Below are positions 9,350 through 18,354 of a stretch of DNA of 64,000 nucleotides, one piece after another; within the stretch, counting starts at the first letter, position 1; the number at the start of each line of letters is the position of its first letter. Below the pieces are notes generated by a model. The model saw only the letters and a list, made by a program, of their open reading frames with translations. It did no database searches and was not told the DNA's origin. The stretch covers positions 496,001 through 560,000 of the forward strand of contig NZ_BMXE01000003.1 of assembly GCF_014651595.1 (NCBI RefSeq), written 5' to 3'. The translations under genes were made by a program, and so were the position numbers. Source of the DNA: Pseudovibrio japonicus. Lineage in GTDB: Bacteria > Pseudomonadota > Alphaproteobacteria > Rhizobiales > Stappiaceae.

Positions 9350-10471
9350 CTACTGATCAGAGGCGCAACTTAAGGTCACTTGTCTGTCTGCTGGTGAATA
9401 GAAATAATTGCAGTGCTCGAAGAACTGCTGGCCGCTGTTAAAGAGCATCGGGCTTACACCCGTGTGGCCTAGGGACCATCTTGCGGAGTTGCCAAGGGGC
9501 TGATCTTTGCCGTAGCTCAGCGTTACCAAGAGGTCTTTGCTCTGTTCATCCGTATAGAGCTGCATCTGATAGTCAGACGTCTCAATCTGCCCGCTGTCGG
9601 CGCTGGAGGTGCAACACGGCACTGCTGCTTCAGCTACCGAGACGATGCCAAATGATATGCCGGTGTCCGGGAGAATGCGGGCTGTTTTGGGGCCATCTGG
9701 TGGGTAGATGATTTCGCCGTTCGCTTTACTTGTGATGGCGAAGGGAAGCAGAGGCGCTACCAACTCTGTTGGCTTTGTGGAGGAGGCTGAGAGGGGCAGC
9801 GTGAGCGACTTTCCCAGATTAGGGAGTGGGTTCTGGCTGGAGGCCAAGTATACATCAATGCTGCTGCTGTCAGATTGCGCGTTTGTGAGGGCGTAGTTCT
9901 GATTTTCGAATGGGGTGCCATTCTCTTCGACCAGATTGAGGAACGGATTGGCAGCATTGGGCTGATCGGAGGCCGCTTCCGAAAAACCATCGGGACTGTC
10001 AAAGCCAACGCCCATCATGAAGACCTTCGGGTTGTGATTGCAGCTGGGTGGAGGCGTTGTGGAGCATGTGGGCGTGTTTTTGCTGTTTGGGCAGTGTTGT
10101 ACCGCTGCGAACACCGGAAAGTCTTTGAGGTGCTTTGTAGGAGCCTCGCCGGGCGTTCCAAAGGTGAGGTCGCGTTTGATGATGTAACCGGCATAGGTAT
10201 TGCCGGAGCTGGAATAGGACAGGGTTTTACAGGTGGAGCTTGCCTGTTCCGCTACGGTGGGGATGAAAAAACCGGCGGAGCCGACGATGCCGGTTGAACC
10301 TGTGTCCATCACGAAGATTGACTTCTTAGCTTCGCCACTGGGCGTGTCGGTGTGTATTTCCAACTGGAAATATGGGCCGATCTTTTTTGCTGTGATGGGC
10401 TCTTCGGTTTGCGCCTGCACGATGCCTGCCATACATGTGCTTATCAGAAGAGCAGATAGGTGATGCCTCAT
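9350..10471 (-). CDS. Secreted protein with two DTG motifs, pepsin-like aspartic protease candidate
   Basis: This 373-residue protein has a Sec signal peptide (residues 1-21, ending GIVQAQ). Residues 53-60 read FVMDTGST, and a second motif, ILPDTGIS, is at 266-273. The 213-residue spacing of D56 and D269 is close to that of the two catalytic Asp residues in bilobal pepsin-type (A1) proteases, and SYSSSGNTYAGYIIKR (85-100) could be the flap strand. Eight Cys residues (even number) suggest disulfides in the periplasm or outside. The DUF3443-like families are an alternative assignment. The frame is open upstream to 10717, but the ATG at 10471 starts the signal peptide. I see no protease-family prodomain. 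Confidence 0.6.
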   Translation of the reverse strand: MRHHLSALLISTCMAGIVQAQTEEPITAKKIGPYFQLEIHTDTPSGEAKKSIFVMDTGSTGIVGSAGFFIPTVAEQASSTCKTLSYSSSGNTYAGYIIKRDLTFGTPGEAPTKHLKDFPVFAAVQHCPNSKNTPTCSTTPPPSCNHNPKVFMMGVGFDSPDGFSEAASDQPNAANPFLNLVEENGTPFENQNYALTNAQSDSSSIDVYLASSQNPLPNLGKSLTLPLSASSTKPTELVAPLLPFAITSKANGEIIYPPDGPKTARILPDTGISFGIVSVAEAAVPCCTSSADSGQIETSDYQMQLYTDEQSKDLLVTLSYGKDQPLGNSARWSLGHTGVSPMLFNSGQQFFEHCNYFYSPADRQVTLSCASDQ

Positions 10472-10576
10472 GGTTTTGATCCTTTTTTGATTACGGTAGG
10501 GCCGCAATTGTGAAGGATGCCTTGTGTGGTAATCCCTTGATTTACAGGGATTTGCGCGTTGTCTGAGACTTGTGGC

Positions 10577-10609
10577 AATAAAAAAGGGTGCCCGGAGGCA
10601 CCCTTTTCG
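10577..10609 (-). terminator. Terminator of icd (works on both strands)
   Basis: AAGGGTGCC (10584-10592) pairs with GGCACCCTT (10597-10605) around CGGA. Read on the minus strand the stem is followed by TTTTTTATT; it lies 23 bp past the icd stop. Confidence 0.85.
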
Positions 10610-10631
10610 GAAATCAGAGCTTTGGCAAAGC

Positions 10632-11849
10632 TTATGCGGTTGCCATTGCTTTTTGCAGGTTCTCGTCGACTTTGTCGAGGAAGCCAGTTGTGGTGAGCCA
10701 CTTCTGGTCCGGACCAACGAGTAGTGCCAGATCCTTCGTCATGTAGCCGCTTTCAACTGTGTCGATACAGACCTGCTCAAGAGTTTCTGCAAACTTCTTC
10801 AGATCAGCGTTGTCGTCCAGTTTCGCGCGGTGTGCGAGGCCACGGGTCCATGCAAAGATAGATGCGATGGAGTTTGTGGAGGTCTCTTCACCCTTCTGGT
10901 GCTGACGGTAGTGACGGGTCACTGTGCCGTGTGCAGCTTCTGCTTCAACGGTGCGTCCGTCTGGTGACATGAGAACGGAGGTCATCAGGCCGAGGGAGCC
11001 GAAGCCCTGTGCTACGGTGTCGGACTGAACGTCGCCGTCGTAGTTCTTACAAGCCCAAACGTAACCACCGGACCACTTCATGGATGCAGCAACCATGTCG
11101 TCGATGAGACGGTGCTCGTACCAGATTTTCTCAGCTTCGAACTTCTCTTTGAACTCGGTGTCGTAAACTTCCTGGAAGATGTCCTTGAAGCGACCATCGT
11201 ATACTTTGAGGATGGTGTTTTTGGTGGACAGGTAGCAAGGAACCTTACGGCCCAGCGCGTAGTTCATGGAAGCGCGCGCAAAGTCGCGGATGGAATCATC
11301 CAGGTTGTACATTGCCATTGCAACGCCGGAGGATGGTGCGTCAAACACTTCGTGTTCGATCTCGGTGCCATCTTCGCCAACGAATTTAACAGTCAGCTTG
11401 CCTTTGCCCGGGAATTTGAAGTCAGTCGCGCGGTACTGGTCACCAAATGCGTGACGGCCAACGATGATTGGCTGGGTCCAGCCTGGAACCAGACGTGGAA
11501 CGTTGGACATGATGATCGGCTCACGGAAGATAACGCCACCCAGGATGTTACGGATGGTGCCGTTTGGAGAGCGGTACATACGCTTCAGGTCAAATTCTTC
11601 AACGCGTGCTTCATCTGGAGTGATGGTTGCACATTTAACGCCAACACCGTACTTCTTGATCGCGTTTGCAGCGTCAACGGTGATCTGGTCATCAGTTGCG
11701 TCACGAGACTCGATGCCGAGGTCGTAGTACTTGAGATCAATGTCCAGATAAGGATGGATCAGCTTGTCCTTGATGAACTGCCAAATGATGCGGGTCATCT
11801 CATCGCCGTCGAGCTCGACGACTGGATTTTCTACCTTGATCTTTGCCAT
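10632..11849 (-). CDS. icd: NADP-dependent isocitrate dehydrogenase
   Basis: This 405-residue enzyme of the TCA cycle oxidatively decarboxylates isocitrate to 2-oxoglutarate. It is of the homodimeric eukaryote-like type II class common in alphaproteobacteria, shown by the start [34 protein letters not shown] (substrate-phosphate loop region), and [20 protein letters not shown]. The ATG at 11849 is preceded by GAGGT; an in-frame ATG at 11864 has no ribosome binding site. It is monocistronic with a strong terminator. A 480-bp non-coding space separates it from the divergent ketosynthase. Confidence 0.97.
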   Translation of the reverse strand: MAKIKVENPVVELDGDEMTRIIWQFIKDKLIHPYLDIDLKYYDLGIESRDATDDQITVDAANAIKKYGVGVKCATITPDEARVEEFDLKRMYRSPNGTIRNILGGVIFREPIIMSNVPRLVPGWTQPIIVGRHAFGDQYRATDFKFPGKGKLTVKFVGEDGTEIEHEVFDAPSSGVAMAMYNLDDSIRDFARASMNYALGRKVPCYLSTKNTILKVYDGRFKDIFQEVYDTEFKEKFEAEKIWYEHRLIDDMVAASMKWSGGYVWACKNYDGDVQSDTVAQGFGSLGLMTSVLMSPDGRTVEAEAAHGTVTRHYRQHQKGEETSTNSIASIFAWTRGLAHRAKLDDNADLKKFAETLEQVCIDTVESGYMTKDLALLVGPDQKWLTTTGFLDKVDENLQKAMATA

Positions 11850-12331
11850 ATTAGTAGACCTCATGTTTTTTTAGGTACGTGACAATGGAGCCGTTTCAGG
11901 CTCAAGTTGCCATGTGTATACACATGTGCGCAATTTAATGCCAGAGGAAATCTGCGGTTGTGCGGCTTGTCATACCAAATTCGTATGCTGCGTAGAAGTG
12001 GTGTTCACTAACAAACTGCAATTTCAACTGTAATTGCGCTCTGAGACGGTTTTGAACGCTCTCTGTAATCTCGCCAGCGCTTTTCCTTCTCCATACGATT
12101 TACTGGTGATTTACTGATGATTTACTGATGGTTTACCTTAGTGTACAAAGACGATTATTTTGAAATTGTAAGATGTTATCCACTAAGATAAATGTTTGCG
12201 TAGTTGGCTCTTAACTCTCAAAACATATCCAATTACTCTGACCATAAAATGGCACCAGAATTGGGACGCGAGCATTTCGAAGGGCGCGCAGAAATCGTTC
12301 GTTGCGTTCTTTAGCCTAGGAGTTAGAGAAG
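11850..12331. other. 480-bp divergent intergenic region between icd and the FabF-type gene
   Basis: No coding frame here looks real. It must carry the promoters of both flanking genes. It holds the 11-bp tandem array listed separately, a TTATCCACT sequence at 12176-12184 (one mismatch to a DnaA box, possibly chance), and an AT-rich stretch. The ketosynthase has a ribosome binding site AGGAG about 12 nt before its ATG. Confidence 0.6.
12097..12140. repeat. Four tandem 11-bp repeats (GATTTACTGAT)
   Basis: Units at 12097, 12108, 12119 and 12130 read GATTTACTGGT, GATTTACTGAT, GATTTACTGAT, GGTTTACCTTA. The 11-bp period is close to one helical turn, so proteins bound at each unit would sit on one DNA face. 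It could be an operator array or a slippage product; sequence alone does not decide. Confidence 0.75.
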
Positions 12332-13594
12332 ATGCGGATTGTCGTAACCGGTATGGGCGTGGTGTCACCCCTCGGTGTTGGTGTTAAACCGTTTTGGGAG
12401 CGTCTCATCGCGTCCAAAAGCGGTATTCGTGCGCTTACCAGATTTGATGCAAGTAACCAGGTCTGCCAGGTGGCAGGGCAAGTTCCATCCGTGGATGAGG
12501 ACGAGTTCGGTTTCGATTCCAGTATGGTCATTCCCGTTAAAGACCAGAAGAAGATGGGTTTGTTCATCCATTATGCACTCGCGGCAGCCAAAGAGGCCCT
12601 TAATCACGCCGACTGGCATCCTGAGACGGATGAGGACAAGGAAAACAGCGCGACGATCATCGCTTCCGGTGTTGGTGGGTTCCCCGGGATGATCGGGGCA
12701 GCGCGCACTGTGGACCATAAAGGCCCGCGGCGCTTGTCTCCGTTTGCTGTGCCCAGTTTTCTGGCGAACCTTGCGGCAGGACAGGTTTCCATTGCGAATG
12801 ACTTCAGAGGCCCTCTGGGTACTCCGGTGACAGCCTGTGCTGCCAGTGTCCAGGCCATTGGTGATGCGGTTCGCCTGATCAAGAATGGTGAAGCGACTGT
12901 GGCGCTGGCCGGTGGTGCTGAGGCAAGCATTGATCCGGTTGCATTCGCCGGTTTTGGTGCAGCGCGTGCACTTTCCCACCATTTCAACGATGATCCACAG
13001 CGTGCCTCGCGTCCGTTTGACAAAAAACGTGACGGGTTTGTTATGTCTGAAGGTGCAGCAATGCTGGTGATTGAACCGCTTGAGCATGCGCTTGCGCGCG
13101 GTGCGACACCGCTGGCAGAGATTGTGGGCTACGGAACCTGTGCCGATGCGCACCATGCCACTGCGTCTCTTCCGGATGGAGCTGGTGGGCAGCGTGCAAT
13201 GCGCAGGGCTTTGAAGCAGGCCGGGATCAATCCCGACGAGATCGGCTACATCAATGCGCACAGTACTTCAACGCCGATCGGGGATGCTGCGGAGATTGCG
13301 GGTATTCATGCAGTGTTTGGTGATCGAGGTAAAGATCTTGCGGTTTCATCAACCAAGTCGGCAACTGGCCACCTTTTGGGTGCTGCCGGTGCGCTTGAGG
13401 CGATTGCCTCGATTATGGCACTGAAAGAAGGGATTTTACCGCCGACTTTGAATCTTGATGATCCTGATGAAGAGGCAGCACAGTTTGAGCTGGTACCAAA
13501 GACGGCCCAAGAAAAAGACCTGAAGTATGTTATGTCCAATGGCTTTGGTTTTGGGGGAGTAAATGCCTCCATTATATTTGGAAAACCGACTTGA
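12332..13594 (+). CDS. Beta-ketoacyl-ACP synthase II-type enzyme (FabF-like)
   Basis: This 420-residue thiolase-fold condensing enzyme elongates acyl-ACP with malonyl-ACP. The complete Cys-His-His triad is present: C169 (PVTACAASVQAIGDA), H310 (INAHSTSTPIGD) and H347 (SSTKSATGHLLGAAGA), with K342 also conserved. The usual NAHGTSTP motif here has Ser instead of Gly. There is no acpP or fabG beside it, so this is probably an additional ketosynthase rather than the main one. It could serve long-chain or special acyl groups; the exact role is unknown. It stands alone before a strong terminator. Confidence 0.9.
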   Translation: MRIVVTGMGVVSPLGVGVKPFWERLIASKSGIRALTRFDASNQVCQVAGQVPSVDEDEFGFDSSMVIPVKDQKKMGLFIHYALAAAKEALNHADWHPETDEDKENSATIIASGVGGFPGMIGAARTVDHKGPRRLSPFAVPSFLANLAAGQVSIANDFRGPLGTPVTACAASVQAIGDAVRLIKNGEATVALAGGAEASIDPVAFAGFGAARALSHHFNDDPQRASRPFDKKRDGFVMSEGAAMLVIEPLEHALARGATPLAEIVGYGTCADAHHATASLPDGAGGQRAMRRALKQAGINPDEIGYINAHSTSTPIGDAAEIAGIHAVFGDRGKDLAVSSTKSATGHLLGAAGALEAIASIMALKEGILPPTLNLDDPDEEAAQFELVPKTAQEKDLKYVMSNGFGFGGVNASIIFGKPT

Positions 13595-13620
13595 TATTTG
13601 AAGACAACGTTCGTTTGGGG

Positions 13621-13649
13621 AAGGCTTGGAGGAACTCTAGGCCTTTTTT
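13621..13649 (+). terminator. Terminator of the FabF-type gene
   Basis: AAGGCTTGGAG (13621-13631) pairs with CTCTAGGCCTT (13635-13645), with wobble pairs and loop GAA, then TTTT. Confidence 0.75.
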
Positions 13650-13832
13650 CTTGCGTGCTCGGGCGGCCTTTCCAACCCGAACTATTGTTATTCGTACAAG
13701 TTGACCCTGTCCTTTTGCAGGAACTGTTCCAGTGAAGGCCTTATGCATCTTTCAGGGGAGACTTATCGTATCCGCCAGATTTAAAGGTGTGGCTCGCGCT
13801 TAATTACTTTTGGACAGTGTTTTGGGAGCTCT

Positions 13833-13988
13833 TTGGCTGATGGTTTATTTTGGCTCGCGGCGGTCGCCTGTTGGATGACGGTCCTGCGGTTCGTTCCGGT
13901 GGAATTGACCGCTGGCCTGATCGTCAGAGGCAATCTCACTCTAAACGGGATCATGCTTGTCTACTCCTTGGCTGTTATCCGCGATTAG
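13833..13988 (+). CDS. Possible small membrane protein (51 aa, TTG start)
   Basis: A short frame opens with TTG at 13833, four bases after a GGGAG sequence, and ends at TAG 13986-13988. The translation is strongly hydrophobic with two candidate helices (DGLFWLAAVACWMTVLRFV and ITLN-like GIMLVYSLAVIRD end) and a basic residue pair, as in small inner-membrane proteins. A hairpin with a T-run lies 28 bp downstream and would end this transcript too. No family is recognised; it could be a relic or chance frame, as the start codon is weak. Confidence 0.35.
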   Translation: MADGLFWLAAVACWMTVLRFVPVELTAGLIVRGNLTLNGIMLVYSLAVIRD

Positions 13989-14010
13989 CGGAGATTGATG
14001 CATTGAAACA

Positions 14011-14051
14011 AAAAAATGCCGCGCATCGGGGTGACTTGCGCGGCACGTTTT
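14011..14051. terminator. Bidirectional terminator after the HdeD-like gene
   Basis: TGCCGCGC (14017-14024) pairs with GCGCGGCA (14038-14045) around a 13-nt loop. On the minus strand seven Ts follow; on the plus strand CGTTTTTA follows. It lies 56 bp past the HdeD stop. Confidence 0.85.
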
Positions 14052-14106
14052 TATCTGACTTCTTGTGGTTGATAGGCGCCATTGAGGAGGTGCCTGCCTA
14101 CCTGTA

Positions 14107-14691
14107 TTATTCCGTCTTGTGGGCTGCCATGGCGATCGCGATATAACTCCAGCCATTGAACATGATGGAGATACCGGCCACCAAGCCAAGCGCCCATGCT
14201 GCCGAGGCCGGGAAGTCCAGCAGGATCATCAATCCAGCTGCGATTGCGATGAGGCCGGAAGCCAGAATCCATCCCCAGCTGGCGTGCGGTCTCAGGCGCA
14301 GGGAGAAAAGGGCCTGTGCAACGCCTTGGGCGATGAAGACGGCGGAGAGTAGTAGGGTCAGTGCGACTGTTCCTGCTACGGGGTTGAAGTAAATGGCCAC
14401 CCCACCAACGAGTGCGATGATGCCAATGAGAGATTGTCCTAGGAAGCCTCCCCATTCTTTCACCTGCATAGCGTGCCAGAGTTGAAGAGCCCCGACGACG
14501 ATCAGAACCAGACCAATGACCAGTGCTACCGCGATGGAGGACGCGTATGGTATGACCAACACAATCATACCACCAATCACCATCAGTACTCCGAGCACCA
14601 GAAATTTTACCCAGTTGTCACGCACTAACTGCGTGAGATCCGGGAGTTGTGGAGGCGGGGTGCCACCTGTGTTGTGTTCTTGTTCAGACAT
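14107..14691 (-). CDS. HdeD family (DUF308) integral membrane protein
   Basis: This 194-residue protein has a short hydrophilic N-terminus and about six transmembrane helices in three repeated helix pairs: FLVLGVLMVIGGMIVLVIPY, SIAVALVIGLVLIVVGALQL, LIGIIALVGGVAIYF and so on, with Gly-rich turns. This repeat structure and length fit HdeD, which in E. coli protects against acid at high cell density. The molecular activity is not known. AAGGAG lies about 12 nt before the ATG. It is monocistronic, divergent from trmJ. Confidence 0.85.
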   Translation of the reverse strand: MSEQEHNTGGTPPPQLPDLTQLVRDNWVKFLVLGVLMVIGGMIVLVIPYASSIAVALVIGLVLIVVGALQLWHAMQVKEWGGFLGQSLIGIIALVGGVAIYFNPVAGTVALTLLLSAVFIAQGVAQALFSLRLRPHASWGWILASGLIAIAAGLMILLDFPASAAWALGLVAGISIMFNGWSYIAIAMAAHKTE

Positions 14692-14985
14692 TGTCGTCAG
14701 GGTCTCCTTCGTAGAGGGTCACGCCATTCAGAGGCTGCGTTGAAACGGCCGACTCTCTAGATACCAGCAAATCACAGCTTTACTCTTGATTGAATTCGCC
14801 GAATTTTACCCTCTTTAGGTGCTTAGTCAGACCTGCTACACCTTATGGTAGGGCTGATCTGCAGTTGGTGGGTTCTTGCCGAGGGAAAACGACAGGCAAA
14901 ATTTGATGGGAACTGCCGCCTTCCGATAAGCGATGCTGGTAAAACTGTTCTGGCAATTTTTGATGTGATCGGCTAGAGGATCGGC

Positions 14986-15756
14986 ATGTCTGAAAGCACT
15001 CCTGAAACTAACAATGCCATTCCTCCTGTTGTGGTTCTTTGTGAGCCCCAACTTGGCGAAAATATCGGTATGGTTGCCCGTGCTATGGCCAACTTTGGCC
15101 TGCACGACTTGCGCCTGATCAACCCTCGTGATGGCTGGCCGAGCGACAAAGCGCGCTCTGCGTCCAGCCGGGCACATCATGTTATTGACGCTGCTCGGGT
15201 CTTCGACAGTGTTGAAGAAGCTGTTGCCGATCTGAAGCTTGTCTTTGCTACCACGGCCCGCAGCCGTGATTTGCCGAAGCCGGTTGTGGGGCCGGATGAG
15301 GCTGCGTCCGAGAGCGTTGCTCAAGGCCTGCGCGGTATCCCGTCCGGATACATGTTTGGTCGCGAACGTTGGGGCTTGAATAACGATGAAGTGGCGCTTG
15401 CGAACAAGATCGTGACATTGCCGGTTGATCCAACCTATGCCTCCCTGAATATTGCTCAAGCTGTCTTGGTCTGTGCCTATGAGTGGCGCCGCGTGGCGAC
15501 TGCAGGGGCTCTGCCATTTTCTCTGGATGACTATGACGGGGAGCTGGCAACGCAAGAGTCCGTTCAACGGATGTTTGAGCATCTGGAAGCAGGCTTGGAT
15601 GCGCGCGGTTTCTTCCGTCCTATAGAAAAAAAGCCAGTAACAATTCGCAGGTTGCGCAACATCTTTCAGAAAGCAGATCTCACGGAGAATGAAGTGCGCA
15701 TCATGCGTGGTGTGATTTCCTGCTTCGAGAAGTATGGCGTAAAGGATAAAGACTGA
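14986..15756 (+). CDS. trmJ: TrmJ-type tRNA (cytidine/uridine-2'-O-)-methyltransferase
   Basis: This 256-residue SPOUT-superfamily enzyme transfers a methyl group from SAM to the ribose 2'-OH, probably at tRNA position 32. The TrmH-family N-terminal motif VLCEPQLGENIGMVARAMANFG (split by family convention at NIG) and the C-terminal knot motifs FGRERWGLNNDE and YASLNIAQAV are present. The last 80 residues form the TrmJ-specific tail. Its TGA overlaps the ATG of the glutamate racemase gene by one base, so the two are translationally coupled. Confidence 0.9.
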   Translation: MSESTPETNNAIPPVVVLCEPQLGENIGMVARAMANFGLHDLRLINPRDGWPSDKARSASSRAHHVIDAARVFDSVEEAVADLKLVFATTARSRDLPKPVVGPDEAASESVAQGLRGIPSGYMFGRERWGLNNDEVALANKIVTLPVDPTYASLNIAQAVLVCAYEWRRVATAGALPFSLDDYDGELATQESVQRMFEHLEAGLDARGFFRPIEKKPVTIRRLRNIFQKADLTENEVRIMRGVISCFEKYGVKDKD

Positions 15757-16529
15757 TGCTGACAGGCCCTTCTACGGTTCCCTTTCAACCATTGCACATG
15801 CAGGCGGATTTGTCTGGCCGCGTGTTGGTGCTGGATAGTGGGGTAGGGGGGCTGTCGGTGCAGCGGGAAATCAAACGGGCCGTGCCGGAGGCTGGCCTGC
15901 TTTACCTGGCGGACCGGGCTGCCTTTCCCTATGGCGACTGGGAAGGGGCGGCGCTGCGGGATCATATCTGTGATCTGGTGAAGTCGGTGAGTGCGGTCTG
16001 GCAGCCAAGCGCGGTGGTGGTGGCCTGCAATACGGCATCCACTCTTGTTCTTACGGCTTTGCGGGAGTTTTTGCCCGTGCCCGTGATCGGGACGGTTCCG
16101 GCAATCAAGCCAGCGGCTGAACAAACACGCAGTGGTGTGTTTGCTGTGCTTGCGACGCCGGGGACGGTGAAGCGCGACTATACGCAGGACCTGATTGATG
16201 ACTTTGCCTCCCAGCACCACATTGCTCTGGTTGGCGCATCTGGCTTAGCGGGCCTTGCAGAGGATAAGCTGGCGGGCCGCGGGGTTGATCTTGAGCATTT
16301 GCGGCGGGAAATAGCGCCTTGTTTTACCGAAGAAGACGGGAAGCGCACCGACTGTGTGGTTCTTGGCTGCACGCACTTTCCGTTCCTAAGGGAAGAGATG
16401 GAGCAGGTGGCTCCGTGGCAGGTAACTTGGATTGATCCGGCCCCTGCCATTGCCAAGCGATTGGTGCAGGTTGTGGAACGAGGTGATGTGGCAACCGGCT
16501 GTGATGATTTGTTCTTCCTAACCGGCTGA
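15756..16529 (+). CDS. murI: Glutamate racemase
   Basis: This 257-residue cofactor-independent racemase makes D-glutamate for peptidoglycan. The two catalytic Cys are C91 (VACNTAST) and C205 (LGCTHFPF), with H207 beside the second; the substrate-binding start is LDSGVGGLSV (26-35) and PYGD is at 58-61. The first 14 residues before MQADLSG may not be translated, as the core begins there, but the ATG at 15756 overlaps the trmJ stop and is the natural coupled start. Confidence 0.93.
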   Translation: MLTGPSTVPFQPLHMQADLSGRVLVLDSGVGGLSVQREIKRAVPEAGLLYLADRAAFPYGDWEGAALRDHICDLVKSVSAVWQPSAVVVACNTASTLVLTALREFLPVPVIGTVPAIKPAAEQTRSGVFAVLATPGTVKRDYTQDLIDDFASQHHIALVGASGLAGLAEDKLAGRGVDLEHLRREIAPCFTEEDGKRTDCVVLGCTHFPFLREEMEQVAPWQVTWIDPAPAIAKRLVQVVERGDVATGCDDLFFLTG

Positions 16530-16661
16530 AATCTGGGTTTTCTTCGCTATAGGTTGCTGGAGTGTTGCAAGCCTTGGCAGAAATTAAGCGGTTCTTCTAG
16601 GCGGATTTTGACGTTAGCTTGATAGAGCTTCGGAACCTGCGGATTTGCTGGAGCCGAGATT

Positions 16662-18116
16662 TTGGACATCATCAATACGATCATCGACTATATCAACGCT
16701 ATCCTTTGGGATTATGTTCTGCTTTACGGATTGCTCGCCGTTGGCGCTTTTTTCACAATCCGGTTGGGTTTCATCCAGTTTCGCTATTTCGGTCAATGCT
16801 TCAGCGTTCTCCTCAAATCACGACATGAAGACGAGCACGGGATCAGTCCATTTCAGGCTCTGTGTACCAGTCTGGCGTCTCGTGTTGGCACAGGTAATAT
16901 TGTTGGGGTTGCTGTGGCGTTGACGCTGGGCGGACCGGGCGCAATCTTCTGGATGTGGGTGGTTGCCTTGGTTGGTATGGCGACGGCATATGCAGAAAGT
17001 GCCTTGGCGCAGCTGTATAAAGTTGCGGATGAGGAGGGGCAGTTTCGTGGCGGTCCGGCGGTTTATATAGAAGCTGGCCTGAAGAGCCCTTTATTTGGTA
17101 ATCTCTTTGCAATCACGTTGATTTTTACCTTTGGCCTTGTGTTCTGTGCTGTACAGTCGAACTCCATCGCGACGTCAATGAGTAATGCTTTTGGTTTGCC
17201 GCCGATCGCGACTGGTGCGGTGCTTGTTGTGGCAGCCGGGCTTGTGATCTTTGGCGGTTTGCGGGGGATCGCCCACTTTGCTGAGATCGTTGTTCCCTTT
17301 ATGGCGGTTGCCTATGTGGGCATTGCGCTTGTGATTTTGGCGATGAATTTTCAAGAGGTGCCGGGTGTTCTGTGGAGTATCGTGGCGCACGCCTTTGGGA
17401 TTGAAGAAGCGGTCGGCGGGGTTACCGGTGGTGTGATGGCCGCACTCATGAATGGTATCCGCCGTGGTCTTTTCTCCAACGAAGCCGGGATGGGATCAGC
17501 GCCAAACATTGCTGCGTCTGCTGTTCCTGATCCACACCACCCTGCATCGCAGGGGTTCGTGCAGGCACTTGGTGTCTTTATCGATACTATTGTGATCTGT
17601 ACCGCAACTGCCTTGATTATTCTGCTGTCAGGTATTTACGATCCGACAACAGGTTTGACGGGTATTTCGCTGACACAGTCCGCAGCAGAGGCCCACATAG
17701 GTGATTTTGGTGTCTACTTCATCGCAATTGCAATTCTGTTCTTCGGATTTACATCAATCGTAGCGAACTACTCCTATGCTGAAAACGCTATGATTTATCT
17801 GGAGCACGGATGGAAGCCAGGCCTTTCGATCCTGCGTATTTTGACGCTGTCAATGGTGTTCTGGGGTGCTCTTCAGACAGTTATAACGGTGTTCAATGCT
17901 GCTGATGCTTCTATGGCAGTGATGGCGACAATCAACCTGGTTGCGATTGTACTGTTGTCGCCGAAAGTGGTGCTTATTACCAAGGATTACGTTAAGCAGC
18001 TGAAGGAGGGCAGAGAGCCCTTGTTTGATCTTTCTGAGCATCCGGAGCTTGCTGATGGGGTGGATGCGGAGATCTGGAGCGAAAAGCGCGGCAGGGAAGC
18101 GCAGACGCGTTATTGA
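16662..18116 (+). CDS. Alanine/glycine:cation symporter family protein (AGCS)
   Basis: This 484-residue secondary transporter of the AGCS family couples import of alanine or glycine to Na+ (or H+). Eleven or so hydrophobic segments are visible. The typical opening IINTIIDYINAILWDYVLLY, the SRVGTGNIVGVAVALTLGGPGA motif and the SNEAGMGSAPNIAASA signature in the middle are all present. The start is TTG at 16662, since no ATG or GTG lies before the conserved N-terminus. Amino-acid specificity and ion are inferred from the family. A hairpin follows it before rpsD. Confidence 0.9.
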   Translation: MDIINTIIDYINAILWDYVLLYGLLAVGAFFTIRLGFIQFRYFGQCFSVLLKSRHEDEHGISPFQALCTSLASRVGTGNIVGVAVALTLGGPGAIFWMWVVALVGMATAYAESALAQLYKVADEEGQFRGGPAVYIEAGLKSPLFGNLFAITLIFTFGLVFCAVQSNSIATSMSNAFGLPPIATGAVLVVAAGLVIFGGLRGIAHFAEIVVPFMAVAYVGIALVILAMNFQEVPGVLWSIVAHAFGIEEAVGGVTGGVMAALMNGIRRGLFSNEAGMGSAPNIAASAVPDPHHPASQGFVQALGVFIDTIVICTATALIILLSGIYDPTTGLTGISLTQSAAEAHIGDFGVYFIAIAILFFGFTSIVANYSYAENAMIYLEHGWKPGLSILRILTLSMVFWGALQTVITVFNAADASMAVMATINLVAIVLLSPKVVLITKDYVKQLKEGREPLFDLSEHPELADGVDAEIWSEKRGREAQTRY

Positions 18117-18194
18117 TGCGGCTCGCGTTTCTCAGCTGTTTCCCGTTATATTTCATTGACTCTTGAGCGCATTTTCAATAGGAATGCGCTGTTC

Positions 18195-18227
18195 AAGGCG
18201 GTTCTTTTGGGGCCGCTTTGATTTTAC
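18195..18227 (+). terminator. Probable terminator after the AGCS gene
   Basis: AAGGCGGTTC (18195-18204) can pair with GGGCCGCTTT (18210-18219), three wobble pairs, loop TTTTG, followed by GATTTTACG. The T-run is weak. Confidence 0.45.
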
Positions 18228-18354
18228 GCACCCGTGTGGTTCGGCATGCGCTATTTGCCGTAACTGCTGTCAGTCGTTTGCAGGCTGTGTGTTTGCAGCG
18301 AAAAAGGAGGGCGCGTTTCCTTTAAAAATATAGATCAACGCTAAGGAAACTGCG

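Noticed and set aside
12297-12309. GTTC-N5-GTTC resembling an SOS box before the ketosynthase gene
   Set aside because: The spacer is 5 bp, not the 7 bp needed by alphaproteobacterial LexA.
13850-14146. 98-codon open frame running over the bidirectional terminator
   Set aside because: It crosses the hairpin at 14017-14045 and enters the HdeD gene in the antisense direction; the small frame at 13833 fits better.
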